Shown in pieces: positions 17,071 through 25,953 of a stretch of 50,947 nucleotides of DNA. Under the pieces are notes generated by a model that ran no database searches, had not been told where the DNA came from, and saw only the letters and a list, made by a program, of their open reading frames with translations. The number at the start of each line of letters is the position of its first letter. Within the stretch, counting starts at the first letter, position 1. The translations under genes and the position numbers were made by a program. The DNA is taken from assembly GCA_030372985.1 (NCBI GenBank), contig JAUCQB010000269.1, positions 1 to 50,947 of the forward strand. Direction: 5' to 3'. Source of the DNA: Phycisphaerae bacterium (GTDB taxonomy: Bacteria > Planctomycetota > Phycisphaerae > UBA1845 > PWPN01).

Positions 17071-17199
17071 GCTGATCGGCGGCCGGCCACGGCTCGTTGG
17101 CAGGATGCGTGATGAAGGTGCCCGGTCAACGCCCGGTCACCAGCCACCGTGTCTTCAGGGGCGGGGTTGTACCTGATTCTCTTTGGGGAGTGTTCTTGA

Positions 17200-17772
17200 A
17201 TGGCGATGATGCCGGCCAAATCGGGAATCCGCGCCGTTCTCCTGCCTCTCGCGGCGGCAGGCGCCCTGCTGGCGGCCGGTTGCGTTCAACCTGACCAGGG
17301 TTTGGGCGGGCCGGATGGCGCGATCGTCGACGCCGTCGCTCGGATGCCCACCGAGCCCAACGTGGTCAGTGTCGTGGCATTCTACAAGTCAACGGCGCCG
17401 TGGCTGTGGAATGCGGATCGCACCAGGGTCTCAGGCATCTATGTATCCGCCTTGTACCTCCTGGGACCGAAAGGACTGGGTGTGTTCGGCGACGGTGTCA
17501 TCCGCCCGAGAATGTTCGTGGTCGAACCGGGCAAAGAGGGCAAGAGGCACGCCACACAGGTTAAGGAATGGACGTTCAACGTCAAAGAGGCGATTCCGTT
17601 TCGTGCCAAGGAGAAAAGAACACTGGGTTGGGGATACGGCATTCTCCTGCCCTTCGGAGATCTCGATGTCAGCGGGCGCGAGATACAGATGGTCGTCTGT
17701 TTCGAGCGCGCTGACGGACGCCTGGTGACCTCCAGCAAACAAACCTTCCTGGTACCCAAGTCCACCGAATGA
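17200..17772 (+). CDS. Hypothetical lipoprotein (190 aa)
   Basis: The N-terminus is a lipoprotein signal: basic MAMMPAKSGIR, a hydrophobic core, and a lipobox LAAGC with the acylated cysteine at residue 28. The mature part has no family I recognise. It appears to be a compact mainly beta domain (VSVVAFYKS...ISGIYVSALYLL-type strands, then WTFNV and IQMVVCFERADG). GGGGAG at 17185 lies 9 bases before the start. It follows the secretin gene in the same direction after 129 bp, so it could be an accessory outer-membrane lipoprotein of that system, but nothing in its sequence proves this. Confidence 0.72.
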   Translation: MAMMPAKSGIRAVLLPLAAAGALLAAGCVQPDQGLGGPDGAIVDAVARMPTEPNVVSVVAFYKSTAPWLWNADRTRVSGIYVSALYLLGPKGLGVFGDGVIRPRMFVVEPGKEGKRHATQVKEWTFNVKEAIPFRAKEKRTLGWGYGILLPFGDLDVSGREIQMVVCFERADGRLVTSSKQTFLVPKSTE

Positions 17773-17975
17773 CCGGGCGCTGCGGATTCGCTTCCCTGTC
17801 TCGACGGCCGGTGTCCTTTGGGGCTTCAGGGTCCTTTCTCAGAACCGCGACCGTACCTGTCCGGCGTAGCCTGCCGGCGAAGCCGCGAGCGAGCGACCCC
17901 TTTCCTGCGAAATCCGGATGAAATCCTGGAACCCCCTGGCCGTGTCGCGCCCTTAACAGGACAGAGGGTACGAAC

Positions 17976-18629
17976 ATGGCCAGACGATTTCCAGGTGAAG
18001 ATGGCCGGCTGCAAGATCATGTGCCGCAAGAACTTGTGGGCGATATGCGGCGGCTCCACCCTCCGGGCGGGCCGGTGCCTGCGAATGTTGACGAGGCTGT
18101 CCTTGCCGCCGCCCGGGCCAGGATCACCACGCGCCGGCGAGCCTGGATCGTGCTGCGGCGGGTTTCCATCGCGGCGACGGCAGCGGCCGCGGCCGTCGGG
18201 TTGGCGGTGTGGATCGGCCAGGGCGGCCTGCAATCAACCCCCACTGCCGAAATGACCGTTGCCGCCCTTACCCCAGCCGATCCGGTCACTCCCGCTGGCC
18301 CCAAAGACATCGACCGCAACGGCCACGTCAACATCCTCGACGCATTTATGCTCGCCCGACACCTCGACGAAAGGCTCAGCAGCAAGGCCGACGGCAGTGG
18401 GGCCGACGCCCCAGTCGGCCCACAGACAACAAAAAGGGGTCAGAAGCCATTTCTCGAAGACGACGGCAGGGGTGAGTATCCAGAAAGACGCCCGAGAATC
18501 GCTTCTGAGCCCTTTATTGCGGGGGGCAGATCGCCTGATTGGGATTTCAATGGGGACGGGGTGGTCGACCAAGGGGACGTCGACGCGGTGGCCATGGCGG
18601 CAGTCAGACTGAAGGGAGGAGCGTCATGA
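17976..18629 (+). CDS. Membrane-anchored dockerin-like protein
   Basis: This is a 217-residue single-pass protein. A basic cytoplasmic N-terminal part (1-62) leads into a transmembrane helix (about 63-81, ...SIAATAAAAAVGLAVWIG) and an exported C-terminal part. Two dockerin type I-like calcium loops are visible: DIDRNGHVNILDAFMLARHL (111-130) and DFNGDGVVDQGDVDAVAM (190-207). In dockerins the two loops are usually close together; here about 60 residues separate them, and part of that spacer is encoded by an inverted-repeat element (18431-18518). The N-terminal layout resembles membrane anti-sigma-type proteins, but no zinc motif is seen. The stop overlaps the start of the next gene (ATGA), indicating coupled translation. 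AGAGGG lies 7 bases before the ATG. Confidence 0.75.
   Translation: MARRFPGEDGRLQDHVPQELVGDMRRLHPPGGPVPANVDEAVLAAARARITTRRRAWIVLRRVSIAATAAAAAVGLAVWIGQGGLQSTPTAEMTVAALTPADPVTPAGPKDIDRNGHVNILDAFMLARHLDERLSSKADGSGADAPVGPQTTKRGQKPFLEDDGRGEYPERRPRIASEPFIAGGRSPDWDFNGDGVVDQGDVDAVAMAAVRLKGGAS
18431..18518. repeat. Inverted-repeat (REP/MITE-like) element within a CDS
   Basis: The left arm at 18431-18456 (AAAAAGGGGTCAGAAGCCAT...) and the right arm at 18493-18518 are imperfect reverse complements over about 26 bases, with roughly four mismatches. The GGGTCAG core resembles the ends of REP sequences mobilised by Y1-type transposases, which is inference. It lies in frame between the two calcium loops of the dockerin-like gene. 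Confidence 0.7.
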
Positions 18630-19282
18630 GAAACTCAGGGTTCAGCCTTCGACAGGCTCAGGCCAGAGGGTTCGGGGTTCAGGGTTCAGTGAGAAAGGAT
18701 GAAGGCGGAAGGCGGAAGGATGAAGAGAACCGAGCGACCAATCGTGGCACTCCTACTCATCCTTCATCCTTCATCCTTCATCCTTTCGCCCGGGGGGGTT
18801 GGGCAACAAGAGCACTGCTTGTTTTCGTAGCAGCTCTTGCCTCATCGATTGCTTTTTCAGTGGTTGTCGCTCGGGCACAGGATGTGCCGACGGACCAACC
18901 GGCGTCGAAGCCGGCCATCCGCTTCACCTACGTCGACGTTTTCGTCGACAGCAAGGATCAGCCTCTGGCCTCGTACCAGTTCGAGCTGGCCGCCGAGAAG
19001 GGCGATGTGAAGATCGTGGGCATCGAAGGCGGCGAACACGCCGCTTTCAAGGTCCCGCCGTATTACGACCCGGCCGCGATGAGCCGCGACCATGTCATCA
19101 TCGCCGCGTTCAACACCGGCAAGGATCTGCCCAAGGGCAAGACGCGTGTCGCTCGCGTCCATGTGCAAATCAACGGCGAGACCAGGCCGGAATATGTGAT
19201 CAGGCTTACAGTCGCCGCCTCATCTAAGGGGCAGCCGATCAGCGGTGCAAGCGCCACCGTCAGCGAAGGAGACTCAAAATGA
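18626..19282 (+). CDS. Secreted cohesin-like protein
   Basis: The start chosen is the ATG at 18626, which overlaps the previous stop codon. The first 55 residues after MRNSGFSLR are encoded by a dispersed repeat element (18637-18787), after which a hydrophobic signal segment follows (about 62-81, ALLVFVAALASSIAFSVVVA). The mature part from about residue 95 reads IRFTYVDVFVDSKDQPLASY...VKIVGIEGG...VIIAAFNTGKDLPKGKTRVARVHVQ. That is the beta-strand pattern of cohesin-like domains, which bind dockerins. Placing it directly after a dockerin-like gene strengthens the idea, but the family call is by eye. It ends with an ATGA overlap into the VIT/vWA gene. A frame from 18539 is also open, but the region before 18626 belongs to the previous gene. 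Confidence 0.68.
   Translation: MRNSGFSLRQAQARGFGVQGSVRKDEGGRRKDEENRATNRGTPTHPSSFILHPFARGGWATRALLVFVAALASSIAFSVVVARAQDVPTDQPASKPAIRFTYVDVFVDSKDQPLASYQFELAAEKGDVKIVGIEGGEHAAFKVPPYYDPAAMSRDHVIIAAFNTGKDLPKGKTRVARVHVQINGETRPEYVIRLTVAASSKGQPISGASATVSEGDSK
18637..18787. repeat. Composite dispersed repeat, copy 1
   Basis: Its first 46 bases (18637-18682) match the reverse complement of 28181-28226 at 45 of 46 positions. They include CCTTCGACAGGCTCAGG followed by GGGTTCGGGGTTCAGGG. Next come GGATGAAGGCGGAAGG-type arms, a short middle part, and inverted arms of repeated CATCCTT. A similar arrangement occurs at 35492-35702. It forms the N-terminal codons of the cohesin-like gene. Confidence 0.85.
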
Positions 19283-21555
19283 AGAAGGCTCGTGTTGTCG
19301 CATGGGGAGTCTGCGCCATAGTGGGCGGCGCGATCATTGTGGCGTGTTGTACACCGTCCCTGCAGAGAGCTCGGGAGTCGAAGCATCCTGACTCCGAGAT
19401 GGAGGCTCCACCGGCACCATCTGAATACACCATTATTACCCCTACGCCCGAACCCGTTCCTCGGGACTCGTCGGTGCAAGTGCCGCCGCCGCCCCCCCCA
19501 CCACCGCCGCTCCTATCAGTGGCTCCGGCCACAGTGCCGCCACCAGCCAAAATAGTCTTTCACGCCCAGCGCATGCCCGGTGCAGCTCTGAGGTTGGCGC
19601 CTGGGGGCCCGCAGGCGGCCCAGGCACCACCGGGAGCTCTGCCTTCCCCGGGCGAGGAACTATGGATCGTCCAGCGGCCGTCGGGCGAGCAGCCGAAGCC
19701 TGCGGGTGAGGACGTGCCCGGCAGCGGCGAACTGCGGGCCAAGCTGCCCGGCGAGACCAAGGAAATTCCGCTGCCGCTCAAGCACACCGACGTTCAGGCC
19801 GCGATCGCCGGCTACATCGCCACCGTCGATGTCACCCAGCAGTATCACAACCCCTACGAGAGCAAGATCGAGGCCGTGTACGTGTTCCCGCTGCCGGAGA
19901 ACGCGGCGGTCAATGAGTTCCTGATGACCGTCGGCGAGCGGAAGATCCGCGGCATCATCCGCGAGCGTGAGGAAGCCGAGAAGATCTACCAGGAGGCCAA
20001 GTCGCAGGGCTACGTCGCCTCGCTGCTGACCCAGGAACGGCCGAACATCTTCACTCAGTCGGTGGCCAACATCGAGCCGGGCAAGCAGATCGACATTAAC
20101 ATCAAGTACTTTAGCACCCTGGCGTATGACGACGGCTGGTACGAGTTCGTCTTCCCGATGGTGGTCGGCCCGCGGTTCAACCCGCCGGGAAGCACCGACG
20201 GCGTCGGGGCCGTCGGACGCGGCAGCGCCGGGGCCTCCGGCCAGAAGACTGAGGTCCAGTACCTCAAGCCCGGCGAGCGCAGCGGCCACGACATCTCGCT
20301 CTCGGTGGCCATCGACGCCGGCGTGGCCATCGAAAAACTCGACAGCCGCAACCATGTGATCGAAGTGAAGAAGTCCTCGCCCGAGAAGGCCGAGGTGCGT
20401 CTCGGACGGCTGGACGCGGTGCCCAACAAGGATTTCGTCCTCCGCTACCAGGTGGCCGGCGAAACGGTCAAGTCCGCGATCATGACCCATCGCGACAAGC
20501 GCGGCGGTTTCTTCACCATGATGGTCTACCCGCCCAAGGACCTCAGCAGCCTCAAGCGCAAGCCCATGGAGATGATCTTCGTCCTCGACTGCTCGGGCAG
20601 CATGAACGGCCGTCCGATCGAGCAATCCAAGGCGGCCGCCGAGCGAGCCTTGCGGCTCCTCCAGCCCGACGACACCTTCCAGATCATCCGCTTCTCGAAC
20701 AACGCCTCGCAGCTCGGCCCCAAACCGGTGATCGCATCGGCCGACAACGTCCGCAGGGGACTGGAGTACCTCAGTTCGCTGCGAGGCGAGGGTGGCACGA
20801 TGATGATCGAAGGCATCAAGGCCGCCCTCGACTTTTCCCACGACGAGAATCGTCTCCGCTTCGTCTCTTTCCTCACCGACGGCTACATCGGCAATGAGGT
20901 ACAGATCTTCGACGAGATCCACAAACGCTTGGGCGCGACGCGGATCTTCAGCTTCGGCGTGGGTTCATCGGTCAACCGCTACCTCCTCGACGGCATGGCC
21001 CGCATGGGCAAGGGTGCGGTGGCCTATCTCGGTCTGAACGACAGCGGCGCCGATGTGATGAACCGCTTCTTCGAGCGGATCAGCCACCCGGCCATGACCG
21101 ACGTGACCATCGACTGGGGCGGAATGAAGGTCGAGGACATCTATCCCAAACGGATCCCCGACCTCTTCGTCGGCCGCCCCGTGGTGATCACCGGGCGGTT
21201 CAGCGGCAAAGGCTCGGCCACGGTCCGAGTCAAAGGCCAGGCGGGTGACAAAACCCGCGAGATCGCTATTCCAGTGGACCTCGATGATGCATCCGCCACG
21301 CATGAAGGCCTGGCCGCCGTCTGGGCACGGATGAAGATCGCCGAACTCTCACAGCAGGCGATCACCGATCCGGGCGACCAGTGGCCCGGCCAGATCAAGA
21401 CCGTGGCTCTCGAATACGGCCTGATGTCCAGCTACACGGCGTTTGTCGCCGTCGATTCGCTGACCCGAACCGCCGGCGACAGCGGCACCACGGTGGCCGT
21501 CCCCGTCCCGGTCCCCGACGGCGTAAAGTACGAAACCACGGTGCAGGAACGGTAG
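19279..21555 (+). CDS. VIT and von Willebrand A domain lipoprotein
   Basis: This is a 758-residue exported protein. The N-terminal segment ends in a lipobox-like IVAC (Cys23), then a Pro-rich linker runs to about residue 160. A VIT domain follows at about 165-295, with the hallmark YHNPYESKIEAVYVFPLPENAAV and ERPNIFTQSVANIEPG. A vWA domain sits at about 430-600 with an intact metal-ion (MIDAS) motif DCSGS at 436-440. Proteins with this inter-alpha-trypsin-inhibitor-like pairing are usually surface or periplasmic adhesion or scaffold proteins. The start codon overlaps the previous stop (ATGA), with GGAG a few bases upstream, so it is the third gene of a coupled trio with the dockerin-like and cohesin-like genes. 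A GC-rich hairpin follows the stop. Confidence 0.9.
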   Translation: MKKARVVAWGVCAIVGGAIIVACCTPSLQRARESKHPDSEMEAPPAPSEYTIITPTPEPVPRDSSVQVPPPPPPPPPLLSVAPATVPPPAKIVFHAQRMPGAALRLAPGGPQAAQAPPGALPSPGEELWIVQRPSGEQPKPAGEDVPGSGELRAKLPGETKEIPLPLKHTDVQAAIAGYIATVDVTQQYHNPYESKIEAVYVFPLPENAAVNEFLMTVGERKIRGIIREREEAEKIYQEAKSQGYVASLLTQERPNIFTQSVANIEPGKQIDINIKYFSTLAYDDGWYEFVFPMVVGPRFNPPGSTDGVGAVGRGSAGASGQKTEVQYLKPGERSGHDISLSVAIDAGVAIEKLDSRNHVIEVKKSSPEKAEVRLGRLDAVPNKDFVLRYQVAGETVKSAIMTHRDKRGGFFTMMVYPPKDLSSLKRKPMEMIFVLDCSGSMNGRPIEQSKAAAERALRLLQPDDTFQIIRFSNNASQLGPKPVIASADNVRRGLEYLSSLRGEGGTMMIEGIKAALDFSHDENRLRFVSFLTDGYIGNEVQIFDEIHKRLGATRIFSFGVGSSVNRYLLDGMARMGKGAVAYLGLNDSGADVMNRFFERISHPAMTDVTIDWGGMKVEDIYPKRIPDLFVGRPVVITGRFSGKGSATVRVKGQAGDKTREIAIPVDLDDASATHEGLAAVWARMKIAELSQQAITDPGDQWPGQIKTVALEYGLMSSYTAFVAVDSLTRTAGDSGTTVAVPVPVPDGVKYETTVQER

Positions 21556-21572
21556 GGCGGGCTTTGCCCGCC
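21556..21572 (+). terminator. Hairpin immediately after the VIT/vWA gene
   Basis: GGCGGGC-TTT-GCCCGCC, a perfect 7-bp stem, begins on the base after the stop codon. It has no T run, so it is a probable but non-canonical end signal, and could instead be a copy of a short hairpin repeat. Confidence 0.5.
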
Positions 21573-21951
21573 GCGGGAATCTGATCATGTTCAGGGCGAC
21601 AGCTGTTTGTGGGTGTTCGCCCCAGATGGCGATGCATGATCGTGACGGCCGGCCGCCGGAGCTGTGAGAATCGCTCTGCGCCGACGGCCTCTGGCATATC
21701 TTGCCTGGCCTCCCGTGAATACATATACTCCGGCGTGCCGATCGTAGTCGGTTGCGCCCTGAATGCCGGCCTGGTCATTCGCGTGGATGCATTCCGTTTC
21801 AGGGGTAGTTGTCCGGCCGCCGTTACAACGGTTTTGTCGTCGAAAGTCATGGCGGTCTCCGCTGCGGCACACGTGACCGTGTCGCTGTTCTCGGGACGTA
21901 ACTCGGTGTTGACAGGTCTACAGGTCTATTGCCCAAAGGAGGCAAACGAAT
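21573..21951. other. Intergenic region, possible decayed minus-strand gene
   Basis: No intact gene is evident. A minus-strand frame from 21850 (MTFDDKTVVTAAGQLPLKR...TIGTPEYMYSREARQDMPEA...RPAVTIMH) reads somewhat like protein and may be a fragment of a phage-type DUF2213-like gene. It runs on antisense into the VIT/vWA gene, so I do not call it as a CDS. AAAGGAGG at 21935-21942 is the ribosome binding site of the next gene. Confidence 0.4.
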
Positions 21952-22524
21952 ATGCAAACGATTAGAGTGATGACAATGGTAGCGGTGGTGATCGCGGCGG
22001 CTTTTTCCCAGGGATGCGTGGAACGTCTGGCCGGCGAAGGGATGGAGGCCGCCATGGGGCCCAAAGCGGCCTACTTTGAAGAGAAGCCGCTCGCGGCAGA
22101 GAAAGACCACAAGGCCCTGGAGGCCTACAAACGCTTCGAGCTGGGCGAGGTGAAGAACATGACCGGCAAGTTCATGCCGCCGGCCTTCATGACCTATCTG
22201 CCCGCGCAGTTCAACGCACAACTGGCCAAGTCGGACCTGCCCAAGGAGGCGTCTGGCAAGACTCTCGCTTTCCGGCTGAGCGTCATCCACTACGAGGCAG
22301 CCAGTACGATGGACAGTGCCTTCGGCCCATTCGAGGAAGTCGTTGCAAGGGTGGAATTGGTGGACAAGGACACCGGCCAGGTCATCGGGCAGGGCGTGGC
22401 TATCAGCCGCTCCGAGAAAAGCGTCAATCTCGGCCCCGAGAAGAAAGCCCAGGGTCTGGCCAAGGCCCTGATCAAATGGGCCAGTGACTACTATCCCAAG
22501 CCGTTAGAGCCTCAGAAGAAGTGA
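21952..22524 (+). CDS. Hypothetical lipoprotein (190 aa)
   Basis: The lipoprotein signal MQTIRVMTMVAVVIAAAFSQGC places the acylated cysteine at residue 22. The mature domain (LGEVKNMTGKFMPPAFMTYLPAQF...LAFRLSVIHYEAASTMDSAFG...RVELVDKDTGQVIGQG) has the alternating pattern of DUF4410-like or LPS-assembly-type small lipoproteins, which I cannot confirm. A strong ribosome binding site AAAGGAGG ends 9 bases before the ATG. It stands alone on the + strand and converges on the thioredoxin-HEAT gene. Confidence 0.75.
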   Translation: MQTIRVMTMVAVVIAAAFSQGCVERLAGEGMEAAMGPKAAYFEEKPLAAEKDHKALEAYKRFELGEVKNMTGKFMPPAFMTYLPAQFNAQLAKSDLPKEASGKTLAFRLSVIHYEAASTMDSAFGPFEEVVARVELVDKDTGQVIGQGVAISRSEKSVNLGPEKKAQGLAKALIKWASDYYPKPLEPQKK

Positions 22525-22611
22525 GCGGCCACGACGGTTCCTGAGCTCGCTGCCCGAGCCGGAAACGTCTGACATTCAGAGGCTGCGCGACGATCCATGC
22601 CGGTGCCCGGC

Positions 22612-25600
22612 TCATCTCAGGGCATCCATGCCGACCTCGGTGCGGATCTGCTTGCGTAAGGCGAGGACCTGCTCCCCATCCATGCTCCGGATGGTCCAGT
22701 AGAATTCGCGCATCATTCCGGTCTCGCCGGCGAGATCTTTGTAGATCTCGTTCAGAATGGGCGTGTGCTTGTCATCGTTGAGGGCGGTGATCGCGCGGAA
22801 AACCTGCCGGCGCCACATGTGATCCTGGCGGACGTTTGCGCGCCAGTACTCGACCAGCGGGCCCAGCCCTTCCGGCTGCTTGAGCAGCGCCAAGAGATAC
22901 CCGGCGTGGGCGCGGGTGGCTGCGTCGCCCGATTGAAGCAGCGGGCGCACGTCCTCGGCTTTCAAGCCCGGCGGGGCCTGCGGCGAGATCGGGCTGCCTC
23001 CCGGGTTGACGAGGTCCTGAAAGGCGACCTCCCTGCTCGACAGATGAAGGGAGACGGCTCCGCGGAGCCACTGGAGCTCATTCCCCCCGCGAGCGAGATA
23101 GATCAGGGCCGTGCCGCGGACGTTGTCGTCCGAACTGGCCAGCGCGGCCGATGCGGTCTCGACGGCCTGTTCCTGGGACTGTCCCAACAGCATGACCTGT
23201 AAGGCATCCGCGCGCAGCGCACTGGCGGTTTCAGGGCTCTCATAGAGCTTGCGGGCGGTGGCGACCGCGTCAGACGTCGATCCGGTCAGCAGCAGCGACA
23301 GTGCGACAAGCTGCCGCAGTTCCGGTCCTTTCTCGGTCATCCGGGTGACTTCCGCGACGAGTTGCCGGCGCCTTTCCGCTTTGACATTGGACCATTCGTG
23401 TTCGGGACCCAGGTACAGCCGGCGAAGGCTGGCCTGCACGTTGTTGACCCATACGCTGGAGAAGTCGTTCTGACCGAGCAATTCCCAGAGCGGCGCGGCT
23501 GCCTGCGGATCCGGCAGGATCGCAAGGCTGTTGATGACATCGATCGTGAGTTGCGTCTCAGTGGCCAGGCTCAGCAGCTCGCGGAACAGGGACACTCGCT
23601 CGCTGAGCGGCAGCCAACCCAGCGCCTGCGCCGCCTGGCTGACGGCGGATCGTTGTGACCGAACGACCTCGCGGAGCACGGGAAGGGCTGCCTCGTCACG
23701 TCCCAGTGCAATCAGGCCGATGCAGGCGGTCAATCGGCGGTCCCACTGTGTACCGGACAACAGCCCCTCCAGCGGCGGAATGACCTGCTCCATCCATTTG
23801 GGCCGCCCGGCCCCCGATCTGAAGTTCGCCAGCCAGTCGGAATCGGCTGCCGGCTGACTCTGCGATGGCATGCTCGCCGGGGATGAACTCCTGGCACGCA
23901 CCACGACTCGCGAGGATGACAGACCCAGCACTCGGCCGATCAGAGACGAACGAGTCTCCACGATCTCCTCTGTTTGATACTCATACGACGCAACAAACGG
24001 TGTTTCGGTCGGCCTATAGGCTGTGAGCACCAGAAGAAGACCTCTGGCGGCCGCGAACCGAACCTCTTCCTCGGGATCGACGAAAGCCGTCAACAACTCC
24101 TTCTCGGACTCTCTCGGGAGCAGCCTGCAAAAATGCTCGATGGCAGCGGCGCGAACGGCGGCATGTTTGGCGGTAAGCAGCTCCCGCAGGTGCTTGCCGA
24201 TCTCGCCGGGGTCGCCACCCCGATCAGCAAGCATCTCGACCAGCGGGCCGGCCATCTCCGGATGATCCAGCGCGGCCTGGACCAGCGGTTTCATCACCAG
24301 GTTCACATCCGCGTAACTGAGACCGGTCATCGCCCGGCTGGTGACAAAGCCGTCGGGGTCCTTCAGCAGCCCGATCAGTGCCACGTAGGCATCGGCCCGC
24401 GACTGCTGGGGCAGATCGCCGGATTCGCTGAGAATCCCGCCGATCGCCTCGGCGACCTCGGCTCGAACCTGCCATGCGTCGTGACCGGTCATCCGGCCAA
24501 GCGCGTCGAGTGCATCTTTTCCGCCGGCCGCGCGCAAGGCTCGGACGGCGTGAACCAGCAGGTCGGGATCCTTCTCGACGGCGGCATACTCGGCAAGCTT
24601 GGGGACCAGCGTTCGGGAGGGCTGCTCGGTAAGCTGCTTGAGCACGGCCGCACGGACGTTGGCTTCAGGGTCGCCGAGCAAGCCCGTCAGTGCCTCGTTG
24701 GCCTCCTCGCCGCCCACCTTGCGCAACGTTCGCAAGCTGATTTCGCGGACCAGCGGGTCGGGGTTGCTGAACAGCTCGCGAAGCAGCCCTGAAGCATCTG
24801 CTTGAGCCCGAGAGGCGAGGTCTTCGGCGGCCCGCTGACGGGTCGGAGCATCGGTCGATGCCAGTCGCTCAAGGCCGCCCGGCCACTCCAGCACCAATCG
24901 CGTCGGAGCCGCCAGCCGATATCGCAGGGCGGTGAGCCTTTCGCGATCGCGGTCGGTCGCGGCCTGCTTGAGTTCCGCAGCGACGAGCGGCAGCAACGCG
25001 GGCCCCAGCCGCGCCAGTCGTTCACGGACCACCTCGGCCTCGGCGTCGTGGTCGGCCTGTACCAGCCGGGCCAACTCGCGTCGGGCGTTCTCCAGCAGGT
25101 CCTCTGCCAGTCGTGCCGGGACGGAGGCGGGCGCATCGCCCATTTGCCTGATCCATGCCTGCAAGGCTTCAAGACGCTGTGGCGTGATCGTTTCCGGCCG
25201 CCACGGATCGAGATTCTGAATCGGCGCCTTCCACTCCTCGAGCAGCTCCAGCGCCGCCAGCCGTTCGGACAGCGTCCCCTCGGTGAAGGTCTTGACGACG
25301 GCAGGGGCGGCGAGTCTCGGTTCAGCCGCGAGCCGCTGGATGGCGGCTTCCCTGAACAGGGCCTCACGGCCGCGCAACTGGTCAATCAGTTCCTGCACGG
25401 TCTTCGCGTCGAGCGGCCCCTCGCTTGTCAGGCCGGCGGGCATGACCGCGGTGGCCTTCGACAGTTGCTTGCCCAGCCATTCTGCCAGCTCATCAGCAGC
25501 CATGTACCCGTTGTGCGAGGCGACCACCCGGCCGCCGGCGTTCAGGATGCGCAAGGCCGGAACGGTGCCGATTCCCAGAGACTGCGCGTCGCGCGGCGAA

Positions 25601-25953
25601 TCATCGATGTCAAGATAAACCAGTACGTACCGCGACAATGCCTCCTGCACAGACGTTTTTTTGATTTCATCGCTGAGCTTGCGGCACCATCCACACCACG
25701 TCGCCCCCGCGCGGACGAGGATCGGACGATTCAACTGCCTCGCCTCCGCATAGCCGTCGTCCAGACTGATCAACCAGCCCATCCTGCTGCGATGGGGCGT
25801 GCCGTCGGGTGAAGACGCGCTCTGCGTGGATACGGGCTTCTCACCGGTTGTTTTGACGGTTTTCTCGGACAACGCCGGCGCGGCCGAGGGGGACAGCACG
25901 AGACCAAGCCCTGTGACCAGCCCGATCACTGCAAATCGGTTCACCCGTTTCAT
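22612..25953 (-). CDS. Secreted thioredoxin-like protein with HEAT repeats
   Basis: This is a 1113-residue exported protein. A signal peptide (1-28) is followed by a thioredoxin fold at about 58-165. That fold has the redox motif C87-G-W-C90 and the conserved cis-proline in GTVPALRI (Pro132), so it should be active in thiol-disulfide exchange. The remainder, about 190-1113, is a long alpha-solenoid of HEAT/PBS-lyase-like repeats (for example DPLVREISLRTLRKVGGEEA and DPEANVRAAVLKQL). Such solenoids bind proteins, so this may be an oxidoreductase docked on a large periplasmic partner, which is inference. GGAGG sits 7 bases before the ATG, and the start overlaps the stop of the upstream cytochrome gene (ATGA). 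It is the last gene of the minus-strand series. Confidence 0.88.
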   Translation of the reverse strand: MKRVNRFAVIGLVTGLGLVLSPSAAPALSEKTVKTTGEKPVSTQSASSPDGTPHRSRMGWLISLDDGYAEARQLNRPILVRAGATWCGWCRKLSDEIKKTSVQEALSRYVLVYLDIDDSPRDAQSLGIGTVPALRILNAGGRVVASHNGYMAADELAEWLGKQLSKATAVMPAGLTSEGPLDAKTVQELIDQLRGREALFREAAIQRLAAEPRLAAPAVVKTFTEGTLSERLAALELLEEWKAPIQNLDPWRPETITPQRLEALQAWIRQMGDAPASVPARLAEDLLENARRELARLVQADHDAEAEVVRERLARLGPALLPLVAAELKQAATDRDRERLTALRYRLAAPTRLVLEWPGGLERLASTDAPTRQRAAEDLASRAQADASGLLRELFSNPDPLVREISLRTLRKVGGEEANEALTGLLGDPEANVRAAVLKQLTEQPSRTLVPKLAEYAAVEKDPDLLVHAVRALRAAGGKDALDALGRMTGHDAWQVRAEVAEAIGGILSESGDLPQQSRADAYVALIGLLKDPDGFVTSRAMTGLSYADVNLVMKPLVQAALDHPEMAGPLVEMLADRGGDPGEIGKHLRELLTAKHAAVRAAAIEHFCRLLPRESEKELLTAFVDPEEEVRFAAARGLLLVLTAYRPTETPFVASYEYQTEEIVETRSSLIGRVLGLSSSRVVVRARSSSPASMPSQSQPAADSDWLANFRSGAGRPKWMEQVIPPLEGLLSGTQWDRRLTACIGLIALGRDEAALPVLREVVRSQRSAVSQAAQALGWLPLSERVSLFRELLSLATETQLTIDVINSLAILPDPQAAAPLWELLGQNDFSSVWVNNVQASLRRLYLGPEHEWSNVKAERRRQLVAEVTRMTEKGPELRQLVALSLLLTGSTSDAVATARKLYESPETASALRADALQVMLLGQSQEQAVETASAALASSDDNVRGTALIYLARGGNELQWLRGAVSLHLSSREVAFQDLVNPGGSPISPQAPPGLKAEDVRPLLQSGDAATRAHAGYLLALLKQPEGLGPLVEYWRANVRQDHMWRRQVFRAITALNDDKHTPILNEIYKDLAGETGMMREFYWTIRSMDGEQVLALRKQIRTEVGMDALR

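Noticed and set aside
18637..18700. GGGTTCAGGG repeats considered as telomere-like or coding
   Set aside because: They are part of a dispersed composite repeat that also occurs between genes; no chromosome end is indicated.
23974..25812. Plus-strand frames of 272 and 336 codons opposite the thioredoxin-HEAT gene
   Set aside because: They are antisense to well-defined HEAT repeats and have shadow-type composition rich in Gln, Arg and Gly.
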